A stretch of 7,016 bases of DNA, from positions 1 to 7,016 of the forward strand of contig JAFQOC010000380.1 of the NCBI GenBank assembly GCA_017420845.1. The letters are read 5' to 3'. The stretch is from Clostridia bacterium (GTDB taxonomy: Bacteria > Bacillota > Clostridia > Oscillospirales > CAG-272). Every line of letters begins with the position of its first letter. The first letter of the stretch is position 1. Below the pieces are notes generated by a model. That model was not told the DNA's origin and did not search any database. It saw nothing but the letters and a program-made list of their open reading frames with translations. Positions 1 through 5,687 of the stretch are shown piece by piece. A program made the translations under genes and the position numbers.

Positions 1-1645
1 CGAGGGCTGGTACTGCGTGCCCTGTGAGTCTTTCATTACGGATACCCAAGCCACCACCGAGTGTAAGTGTCCCGATTGCGGTCGCCCTGTTCAGAAAGCT
101 TCCGAGGAAGCCTATTACTTCAATATGCAGAAATACGCCGACCGACTCATGACCTACATCGAGGAGCATCCTGGCTTCATCGAGCCCGAGTCCCGCAAGA
201 AGGAGATTGTCAACAACTTCCTCAAGGCGGGCTTGCAGGATCTCTGCGTGTCCCGTACCTCCTTTACCTGGGGCATTCAGGTGCCCTTCGACCGGAAGCA
301 TGTGACCTACGTCTGGCTGGACGCCCTGACCAACTATATCACCGCCATCGGCTTCGACCCCGACAAGACCTACGAGGAGCAGAGCGAGCACTTCAAGAAG
401 TGGTGGCCCGCCAACGTCCACATCATCGGTAAGGATATCATCCGTTTCCATACCATCTATTGGCCCATTTTCCTTATGGCTATGGATATGCCCCTGCCCG
501 ATAAGGTCTTCGCCCATCCCTGGTTCAATTTCGGTGCCGACAAAATGTCCAAGTCCCGCGGCAACGTCATCTACGCCGACGAGCTGGCTGAGCACTTCAC
601 CGTGGACGGTGTCCGTCACTACGCCCTCTCCGAGATGCCCTACGCCTCCGACGGCTCCATCACCTATGAAACCGTCATTAACCGCTTCAACACCGATCTG
701 GTAAATAATCTGGGCAACCTGTTCAAGCGCACCCTGGATATGCAGAAGAAGTATTTCGACCGCGTGGTGGCCGCTCCCGTGGCGGGCTCCGATGAGGAGC
801 AGGCCCTGGACGCCGACCTCATCGCCACCTGCGAGGCGACCTACGACGCTGTAGTGGCCAACATGGATGCCTACCGCATCGCCGACGCCGTGGAGTGCAT
901 CTTTGGTATGCTCCGCCGCGCCAACAAGTATATCGACGAGACCACTCCCTGGAGCCTGGCCAAGGACGAGTCCAAGCGTGAGAGACTGGGTACGGTTCTG
1001 TACAACCTGCTGGAGACCATCCGCTGGGGCGCCGTCCTGCTGAAGCCCTTTATTCCCGCCACCGCCGAGGAGATCCTCGACAAGCTGGGCGCGGAAGGGA
1101 AGAATTACGATTCCATCGGCGGCAAGGGCTGTGGAAAGTTCGGCAATCTGAAGGCAGGAACCACCGTGGGCGAGTCCCGCGTGCTGTTTGCCCGCATTGA
1201 CGAGAAGGCCAAGATGGCTGAGTTCGACGCCATCCGCGCCGCCCAGATCGCCGAGGCAGAGAAAGCCGCCAAGTCCGCCGAGCCCATCGAGAAGCCCGAG
1301 GGCGTGGCCCAGATCGGTATCGACGACTTCATGAAGGTGGAGCTGCGTACCGCGCAGATCCTCGCCGCTGAGCCCGTGCCCAAGGCCAAGAAGCTTCTGA
1401 AGCTTCAGGTGGATCTGGGCTACGAGCAGAGACAGGTGGTCTCGGGTATCGCCAAGTGGTATAAGCCCGAGGATCTGATCGGCAAGAAGATCATCCTGGT
1501 GGCCAACCTTGCTCCCGCAACCCTCTGCGGCGTGGAGTCCAACGGTATGATTTTGGCTTCGGGTGAGCCCTCTCCTAACGGAGAGGCGGATGTGAGAGTT
1601 GTGTTCCTGCACCCCGATACCCGACTGGGTGAGAGAGTCCGCTGA
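1..1645 (+). CDS. metG: Methionyl-tRNA synthetase, 5'-truncated by the window edge
   Basis: This cytoplasmic enzyme charges tRNA-Met with methionine using ATP. The reading frame is open from base 2 (Glu-Gly-Trp-Tyr-Cys...), so the true start lies upstream; the GTG at 17 is an internal Val codon. About 547 residues remain, against roughly 640-660 expected for clostridial MetRS. Missing are the N-terminal Rossmann half and its HIGH motif. Visible features are zinc-knuckle cysteines (Cys5, Cys8, Cys23, Cys26 of the fragment, in YCVPCE and CPDCG), the YVWLDALTNYI active-site segment, the KMSKS loop (nt 542-556), an anticodon-binding helical region, a charged Ala/Glu/Lys linker (about nt 1195-1310), and a C-terminal EMAP II/Trbp111-type tRNA-binding domain from about nt 1316 to the TGA stop at 1643-1645. 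The zinc knuckle and the fused C-terminal domain fit the longer Firmicute-type MetRS. A terminator follows, so it ends its transcription unit. No frameshift seen. Confidence 0.97.
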   Translation, partial: EGWYCVPCESFITDTQATTECKCPDCGRPVQKASEEAYYFNMQKYADRLMTYIEEHPGFIEPESRKKEIVNNFLKAGLQDLCVSRTSFTWGIQVPFDRKHVTYVWLDALTNYITAIGFDPDKTYEEQSEHFKKWWPANVHIIGKDIIRFHTIYWPIFLMAMDMPLPDKVFAHPWFNFGADKMSKSRGNVIYADELAEHFTVDGVRHYALSEMPYASDGSITYETVINRFNTDLVNNLGNLFKRTLDMQKKYFDRVVAAPVAGSDEEQALDADLIATCEATYDAVVANMDAYRIADAVECIFGMLRRANKYIDETTPWSLAKDESKRERLGTVLYNLLETIRWGAVLLKPFIPATAEEILDKLGAEGKNYDSIGGKGCGKFGNLKAGTTVGESRVLFARIDEKAKMAEFDAIRAAQIAEAEKAAKSAEPIEKPEGVAQIGIDDFMKVELRTAQILAAEPVPKAKKLLKLQVDLGYEQRQVVSGIAKWYKPEDLIGKKIILVANLAPATLCGVESNGMILASGEPSPNGEADVRVVFLHPDTRLGERVR

Positions 1646-1689
1646 TCCTGCCGGATCGGATAAGTGAGAAGGACTCGCACCGCCTTATC

Positions 1690-1730
1690 AAAATCCCACG
1701 GAAACGCTTTTTCGTGGGATTTTTTATTTT
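1690..1730 (+). terminator. Intrinsic terminator of metG
   Basis: An 11-bp perfect stem (1690-1700 with 1713-1723; arm AAAATCCCACG) has a 12-nt loop and runs into TTTTTATTTTT. It lies 45 nt after the metG stop and just before the next promoter, so it separates metG from the lipoprotein gene. Confidence 0.92.
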
Positions 1731-1755
1731 TGTGGAAGAAATGTGAAGTTTTCTC

Positions 1756-1784
1756 TTGACAGATGACGTGAAAAAATGTATAAT
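1756..1784 (+). promoter_or_regulatory. Consensus SigA promoter of the lipoprotein gene
   Basis: A perfect -35 TTGACA (1756-1761), a 17-bp spacer and a perfect -10 TATAAT (1779-1784) predict transcription starting near 1791, giving a leader of only about 25 nt. Matching both hexamers and the optimal spacing implies a strong, largely constitutive promoter. A TTG start of a longer reading frame falls inside the -35 box and can be ignored. Confidence 0.93.
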
Positions 1785-1815
1785 GAATATATCTATGAGA
1801 AGGGAGGCTGATAAC

Positions 1816-3270
1816 ATGAAATCAGTCACAATGAAAATTTTGGCTCTGCTTCTGGCGGCCATGATGATCCTGCCTCTGATGGTCGCTTGCGGCGATACCA
1901 CCGGGGATCCCAAGGACACCACCGGCTCCGCTGAAACCGAGGCAACCACCGAAAAGCAGCCCGCAGTCGCCAAGAAAGACTATCAGGATGCTGAGTTTAC
2001 CGCTATCTACTGCGCCGATACCTTTAACGAGGGGTACTTCTTCATTGAGGAAGACGAAATCCAGATGGGTAACGACCTGGAGGACAAGATCTACGAGCGT
2101 ATGCTGAACGTAGAGGAGTACCTGGGCGTGGAGATCATTGCCGAGAACGGCGGTACCTTCCAGGAGTACACTGCTCCTCTGAAGAACGCTATTTCTGCCG
2201 GTGACGACACCTATCAGATGGTCATGACCCACGTGTACATGGAGGTCGCCAACCTCATCACCAGTAACTACCTCCGCGATTTCCAGGACTTTGACAGCCT
2301 GCAGCTGGAGGAGGATTACTGGAACTATCAGCTTATGGAGGACCTGTCCATCAACGATAAGATGTACTGCGGCTACAACGACTTCTGTCTGGCCAACTGC
2401 TACATGATCGGCTTCAACAAGACCATGCTCCAGGACTACGCCTCTGCTGTCGGTGACCTCTACGAGCAGGTTCGCAACAAGCAGTGGACGATTGAAAAGC
2501 TCATTGAGTACTCCTCTCTGGTCAGCACCGATAACGGTGACGGCAAATGGGATGATCAGGATACCTACGGCTTCTCCTGCTTCGCATGGGTGCCCCTGGT
2601 CTCCTTCCAGCACGCCGCCAATATCCCGATCGTCAAGAGAAACAGTGACGGTGAATTCTACGTTTCTCCCATGGAGGACAACGCTGATAAGATTGTCAAG
2701 CTGGACGAGATGCTCTACGACTTCATGAACGCTGAATCTACCTACACCTGGTCTCCCTTCGACGGCAAGCCTCAGCTCAACCTGAAGTCCAACCGCGTTC
2801 TGTTCGAAATCGTCAATAACTACGGTCTGGTCTCCACTAAGGAGGATGACGTAAAGATCGGCGTCCTGCCCTATCCTCTGTGGGATTCCAACCAGGAGAA
2901 GTACCAGACTCTGAGCTGGAATGGCGTTCTGGGTATCCCCACTACCATCGAGAATGAGGACATGGTCGGTGATGTGATCGAGATGCTGGCTTGGTTCTCT
3001 GAGCCTGTTACCACTGCCTTCTACGAGACCCTGCTGGGATCCAAGGTGGCTGACGCTCCCGAGGACGTGGAGATGCTGCAGCTGGTTTGGAACGGTCAGG
3101 TTTCCGACGTCGGTCTGGTATTCTCCTCCTCCTCTAATCAGATGGACTGCCTGCTGTACGCTCTGCCTCACCACGTTTCCGCCGACAAACCCGCTTACGC
3201 GACTTACTACAAGACCAACCAGAAGGCTGCCGAAAGATTGCTCAACAAGATGTTTGAAATCGCGGATTGA
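1816..3270 (+). CDS. Secreted solute-binding lipoprotein (extracellular solute-binding protein family 1-like)
   Basis: Likely a membrane-anchored substrate-binding protein of an ABC sugar or oligosaccharide importer; the ligand cannot be told from sequence. The ATG at 1816 is chosen because AGGGAGG (1801-1807) lies 8 nt before it; an in-frame ATG at 1795 sits upstream of this site. The 484-residue product has a basic N-terminus, a hydrophobic Leu/Ala/Met core and a lipobox-like LMVAC with lipidated Cys25 (Met at -3 is less usual). A Thr/Glu/Asp-rich linker follows to about residue 50. The body resembles clostridial solute-binding proteins: a segment like 'NDxxDKIYERxxxVEEYLGVEI' near residues 86-106, an NGDGKWDDQD loop (about 240-249) similar to calcium-type loops in this family, and 'SWNGVLGIPTT' near the C-terminal lobe. 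It has its own consensus promoter and terminator, and no permease or ATPase gene adjoins it, so it looks like an orphan binding protein. The family call is by recognition of style, moderately sure. Confidence 0.85.
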   Translation: MKSVTMKILALLLAAMMILPLMVACGDTTGDPKDTTGSAETEATTEKQPAVAKKDYQDAEFTAIYCADTFNEGYFFIEEDEIQMGNDLEDKIYERMLNVEEYLGVEIIAENGGTFQEYTAPLKNAISAGDDTYQMVMTHVYMEVANLITSNYLRDFQDFDSLQLEEDYWNYQLMEDLSINDKMYCGYNDFCLANCYMIGFNKTMLQDYASAVGDLYEQVRNKQWTIEKLIEYSSLVSTDNGDGKWDDQDTYGFSCFAWVPLVSFQHAANIPIVKRNSDGEFYVSPMEDNADKIVKLDEMLYDFMNAESTYTWSPFDGKPQLNLKSNRVLFEIVNNYGLVSTKEDDVKIGVLPYPLWDSNQEKYQTLSWNGVLGIPTTIENEDMVGDVIEMLAWFSEPVTTAFYETLLGSKVADAPEDVEMLQLVWNGQVSDVGLVFSSSSNQMDCLLYALPHHVSADKPAYATYYKTNQKAAERLLNKMFEIAD

Positions 3271-3287
3271 TCTTTGATTGATCCCAC

Positions 3288-3326
3288 ATGTCCCGCAGGG
3301 CTTACCGCCCTGCGGGATGTTTTTTT
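3288..3326 (+). terminator. Intrinsic terminator of the lipoprotein gene
   Basis: Stem 3291-3301 (TCCCGCAGGGC) pairs with 3307-3317 across the 5-nt loop TTACC, extended outward by three weaker pairs (3288-3290 with 3318-3320), followed by a run of T to 3326. It begins 18 nt after the TGA stop. The reverse strand of this hairpin lacks a T-run, so it should not stop the opposing kinase transcript. Confidence 0.95.
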
Positions 3327-3344
3327 GAAGGGGATGGTTCATAT

Positions 3345-3659
3345 TTGGGTTTATCGTTCCGATAAACCCAAGTGAAATGATCCCTGTGGGATCGTGAAAT
3401 TCGTGCTACGCACGAGTGAAATACGCCGCAAGCGGCGCGTGAAATTCGCCCTTGCGGGCGAGTTGAGGTGCAGAACCTTCGGTTCTGTCCATTTTCATTT
3501 AATTGAAACCCGTAGGGTTTCTTTCCACAACTCGCCCAACGGGCGAATTTCACACGCGTAGCGTATTTCACGCCGAAGGCATTTCACACGCGAAGCGTAT
3601 TTTACTATTGCAGTTTATCGGTCTCCGACCGATAAACTGCAATTTCACTTCCGATAAAA
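3345..3659. repeat. Array of ~12 variable palindromes with constant GTGAAAT/ATTTCAC linkers
   Basis: This 315-bp stretch between two convergent genes has no credible gene. Short perfect palindromes follow one another, mostly with 3-nt loops: 3345-3371 (12-bp stem), 3379-3393, 3401-3415, 3424-3437, 3446-3461, 3471-3487, 3505-3521, 3532-3546, 3554-3564, 3572-3580, 3588-3598 and 3607-3643 (17-bp stem). Stem sequences mostly differ, but the joining heptamer is constant. GTGAAAT occurs at 3372, 3394, 3416 and 3439. Its complement ATTTCAC occurs at 3547, 3565, 3581 and 3642, with a one-base variant at 3599. Orientation flips once, in the A/T-rich centre 3488-3504. Loops also flip: TTC/TAC on the left, GAA/GTA on the right. 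Both outer edges carry TTTATCG and AAGTGAAAT (on the minus strand at the right end), resembling terminal inverted repeats. The right edge overlaps the kinase stop codon. I know no named family for it. Confidence 0.9.
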
Positions 3660-5357
3660 GCTATTCCCACCCACGAACTCCCGCACGATGCTGGTGGGCG
3701 GGATCTCGTCGTCCACGGTGGCCTCGTGGATGAAATTGAGGATCTTGACAATGGCGCGCACCTGGCTGTAGCACTCCTCCGAGGGCTCCACGGCGGCGAG
3801 AAGGGGGTAGATATGCTTCTTCAGCACCGCCGGCTCGTAGAGGGTGGAGCTGTTGAAGATGACGTCGGCATTCTCCTGATAGGGGTAGATCCAGCGCTCC
3901 TCGCCCCGACGCACTGAATCCCACATGGAGAGGGTCTGCTGTACCGAGGCCCCACGGGTCTCATAGTCCCGTACGATGCGACGGAGAAGGCGAAGGTAGC
4001 TGCAGGGAATGCGGCTGTGGAGATCCAGATTCAGAGGCATCAGGGGAGAGACGTACACCTTGAAGACCAGATTGGGAGCCAGACCCTCGGGGAGCAGGAC
4101 AGGATTGAGGGCGTGAAGCCCCTCCACGATGATGACCGCGTCCTCGGAAAGCCTCATGCGGTGACCTACCCATTCCCGCTTGCCTGCCTTGAAATTGAAG
4201 TGGGGGATCTCCACCTCATCCCCGTCCAGGAGAGCGCGGAGATGGGCTCCGAACAGGGCAGTATCTATGGTATTGATATGCTCCAGATCCACGGTACCGT
4301 CGGGAGCCACGGGAATTTTGTCCCGATCCATGTAGTAGTCATCCAGGCTCATCAGAATGGGTTGCTTACCGTGAACCCGAAGCTGGGTTGCCAAACGGTT
4401 GGCAGAGGTGGTCTTACCCGAGGAGCTGGGTCCCGCCAGCATGACGGTTCGTGCCCCCCGCTCGCAGATCCTGTCCGCGATCCGGGCAAATCCCTTTTCA
4501 TGGAGTGCCTCGTTGACGCGGATGAGCTCCCGCAGACCCTTGTGCCCCGCCGTGTCGGTCAACTCGTTGAGATCCGCCACGGTTTCGCAACGCATGAGCT
4601 CGCCCCAGCGCTTTCCCTCGGTATAAACCTGGAAAAAGTTGGGCTGCTCACGAAAAACCGATACCCGATCCGGAGCCCGAAGATCGGGATAAACGAATAT
4701 GAAGCCCTCGGGGGCAGGGAGCAGATCAAAGGAACGGAGATACCCCGTGGAAGGGGCGATCTCCCCGTGGAAGTACTCCATGAAATCTCCGTCGCCGTAC
4801 ACGTCCAGCGTGGCCTTCTCACGGTAGGCAAAGAGCCGCGCCTTATCGAACTGCCCTTGGGCCGTGTAGTACGCAATGGCCTCGGCGGTGGGGATGCGGC
4901 GGCGGCGCAGAAGAGTGTCCGCGGCCACAATGGCCTCCACCTCCCGACGGAGGGCCTCCACCGTAAAGTCAGTCACTCCCGTCACGCGGACGTAGACACC
5001 GGTGCCCACGGTGCAGGTCATTTTGGCCGTGGCACAGGGCCACAGACGGCGGATGGCCAGAAACAGAATAAACTGGGCTGTCCTCGTGTAGACATCCTGC
5101 CCCATGGGGTCGGCGTAGCGAATCAGCCGCACGACGCCCCCCGAGGCGGCCATGGCCTTGCGAACCGATTCTCTGTCCGGGGTCACGTCCTTTTGGCGCA
5201 GAGGAATATAATTCAGGGTGAACAGCCGCCCCGCGATCTTGGCGGCAATCGGATCCGTGGAAAGACTCCCCGTCACCAGACCCAGATCCTTGACCATATC
5301 ATACAAGGACTCCTCGGGCTTGGGAATCACGGAATAACCGTCTATATGCAGCTTCAT
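3645..5357 (-). CDS. Nucleoside kinase, uridine kinase family, with N-terminal TGS / ThrRS-like region
   Basis: A cytoplasmic P-loop kinase predicted to phosphorylate a nucleoside with ATP or GTP. The ATG at 5357 is preceded by AAGGAGA (5369-5363) at 5 nt. The 570-residue product has a TGS-like segment (about 1-60), a region related to the second additional domain of threonyl-tRNA synthetase (about 60-240) that shows no HxxxH metal motif, and a Udk-like kinase domain (about 300-530). Kinase motifs are Walker A GPSSSGKT (309-316), SLDDYYMDR (337-345), VIIVEGLHALNP (408-419) and RRIVRDYETRGAS (459-471). Many Clostridia and Thermotoga carry this architecture, usually annotated 'uridine kinase' or 'nucleoside kinase', and the true substrate is not evident here. 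The leader holds a guanine-class riboswitch, which argues for a purine connection. The last residues (FYRK) and the TGA stop lie in the edge of the palindrome array. It converges on the lipoprotein gene and is divergent from manA. Confidence 0.9.
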   Translation of the reverse strand: MKLHIDGYSVIPKPEESLYDMVKDLGLVTGSLSTDPIAAKIAGRLFTLNYIPLRQKDVTPDRESVRKAMAASGGVVRLIRYADPMGQDVYTRTAQFILFLAIRRLWPCATAKMTCTVGTGVYVRVTGVTDFTVEALRREVEAIVAADTLLRRRRIPTAEAIAYYTAQGQFDKARLFAYREKATLDVYGDGDFMEYFHGEIAPSTGYLRSFDLLPAPEGFIFVYPDLRAPDRVSVFREQPNFFQVYTEGKRWGELMRCETVADLNELTDTAGHKGLRELIRVNEALHEKGFARIADRICERGARTVMLAGPSSSGKTTSANRLATQLRVHGKQPILMSLDDYYMDRDKIPVAPDGTVDLEHINTIDTALFGAHLRALLDGDEVEIPHFNFKAGKREWVGHRMRLSEDAVIIVEGLHALNPVLLPEGLAPNLVFKVYVSPLMPLNLDLHSRIPCSYLRLLRRIVRDYETRGASVQQTLSMWDSVRRGEERWIYPYQENADVIFNSSTLYEPAVLKKHIYPLLAAVEPSEECYSQVRAIVKILNFIHEATVDDEIPPTSIVREFVGGNSFYRK

Positions 5358-5405
5358 AAAGCTCTCCTTCCTGCCGAATCATCGGCCATCTTACTTCCAT
5401 ATCCA

Positions 5406-5428
5406 CAGCATATGCCCCGCATATGCCG
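5406..5428 (-). other. Hairpin in the kinase leader between riboswitch terminator and RBS
   Basis: The octamer GCATATGC, itself a palindrome, occurs twice (5408-5415 and 5419-5426) around a 3-nt loop, GGG in the RNA. The stem extends to 10 bp with one C-G and one G-U pair. No T-run follows, so it is not an intrinsic terminator. It lies about 36 nt upstream of the ribosome binding site, and its role is unknown. Confidence 0.6.
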
Positions 5429-5430
5429 GG

Positions 5431-5472
5431 AGAAAACAAAAAATGACTACACGGCTCAAAAAACCGGTAGTC
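5431..5472 (-). terminator. Riboswitch-controlled intrinsic terminator
   Basis: Reading the minus strand, GACTAC-CGG (5472-5464) pairs with CCG-T-GTAGTC (5454-5445), nine pairs with one bulged U. The 9-nt loop is TTTTTTGAG. The stem is followed by ATTTTTTGTTTT (5444-5433). It lies about 75 nt before the kinase start codon, so it would attenuate that gene. Its 5' arm is the same RNA as the J3/1 junction and the 3' strand of P1 in the aptamer, so aptamer and terminator cannot both form. Confidence 0.82.
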
Positions 5473-5524
5473 AACCATTCACGGGTGGTTTGTAGAAACG
5501 CTTGCCCTTGTGCAAGCATATACC
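5466..5524 (-). ncRNA. Purine riboswitch aptamer, guanine/hypoxanthine class (C74)
   Basis: Read on the minus strand from 5524 to 5466, the leader follows the purine-riboswitch plan. P1 is GGTA/TACC (5524-5521 with 5469-5466). J1/2 is TAT. P2 is GCTTGC/GCAAGC (5517-5512 with 5505-5500), with loop ACAAGG carrying the two G's used in the loop-loop contact. J2/3 is an exact GTTTCTAC (5499-5492). P3 is AACCA/TGGTT (5490-5486 with 5477-5473), with loop CCCGTGAA providing the partner CC. J3/1 then gives GAC and TAC. The nucleotide equivalent to position 74 in xpt numbering is C (plus-strand G5470), the guanine/hypoxanthine signature; adenine types have U. Oddities are a short canonical P1 (4 bp before an A-G mismatch), a P2 of 6 bp with a 6-nt loop, and an 8-nt L3. 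It sits directly upstream of a terminator in the nucleoside kinase leader. Confidence 0.86.
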
Positions 5525-5537
5525 TGATGCAGTATGG

Positions 5538-5553
5538 ACCGCCCATAGGCGGT
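5538..5553 (-). other. 5'-end hairpin of the kinase transcript
   Basis: ACCGCC/GGCGGT with the 4-nt loop TATG forms a 6-bp hairpin that would begin at or very near the predicted first nucleotide (about 5553). A hairpin at +1 often protects Firmicute mRNAs from 5'-end-dependent decay, and that role here is inferred. Confidence 0.6.
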
Positions 5554-5559
5554 ATATAC

Positions 5560-5588
5560 AGTATACCATATATGGAGGGTTTTGTCAA
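5560..5588 (-). promoter_or_regulatory. SigA promoter of the nucleoside kinase gene
   Basis: On the minus strand, TTGACA (5588-5583), a 17-bp spacer and TATACT (5565-5560) make a near-perfect SigA promoter. The predicted start near 5553 gives a leader of about 195 nt, long enough to hold the riboswitch and its terminator. The imperfect palindrome GGTATA-N5-TATACC (5551-5567) covers the -10 box and start site. Confidence 0.9.
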
Positions 5589-5625
5589 TACCCACCTCAA
5601 ATCTCCCCGCTATGCCGGAACACGG

Positions 5626-5654
5626 TTGACAAATCTGTACTTTTATGCTATAAT
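5626..5654 (+). promoter_or_regulatory. Consensus extended SigA promoter of manA
   Basis: TTGACA (5626-5631), a 17-bp spacer ending in TGC (5646-5648, an extended -10 element) and TATAAT (5649-5654) match consensus fully. Transcription should start near 5661, giving a leader of about 27 nt. Its -35 box lies 37 bp from that of the divergent kinase promoter, so the two polymerases could interfere. Confidence 0.94.
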
Positions 5655-5687
5655 TCCCATGAAAAAACAGGGTGAAAGGACGATTCC

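Noticed and set aside
1756..1815. Longer lipoprotein start at 1756 or 1795
   Set aside because: 1756 is the -35 box and 1795 is just downstream of the predicted transcription start with no RBS. The ATG at 1816 has AGGGAGG at good spacing and gives a proper signal peptide.
1822..3342. A 506-codon open frame on the minus strand across the whole lipoprotein gene
   Set aside because: It is the mirror of a real gene: low-complexity Val/Leu/Gly-rich protein, no domain recognised, and it runs through the lipoprotein terminator. The plus strand has promoter, RBS, signal peptide and terminator.
3607..3643. 17-bp hairpin as the kinase gene's intrinsic terminator
   Set aside because: The stem is strong, but the minus strand continues with AGTAAAAT rather than a U-tract. 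It may protect the mRNA 3' end, but it is not a classical terminator.
3345..3659. CRISPR array
   Set aside because: The constant parts are only 7 nt, the variable parts are palindromic, orientation flips in the middle, and no cas gene is present.
3302..3733. Small proteins encoded in the palindrome array (3302-3571 minus, 3503-3733 plus)
   Set aside because: The frames arise because the repeat lacks stops in some phases. There is no convincing RBS, and the sequence is fully explained by palindromes.
5398..5407. DnaA-box-like TATCCACA
   Set aside because: A single near-match inside the kinase leader, with no cluster of boxes or AT-rich unwinding region. It is probably chance.
4017..5495. A 492-codon open frame on the plus strand opposite the kinase
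   Set aside because: The composition is typical of an antisense shadow in GC-rich DNA, no motif is seen, and it overlaps the riboswitch leader. The minus-strand kinase has clear Walker A and other motifs.
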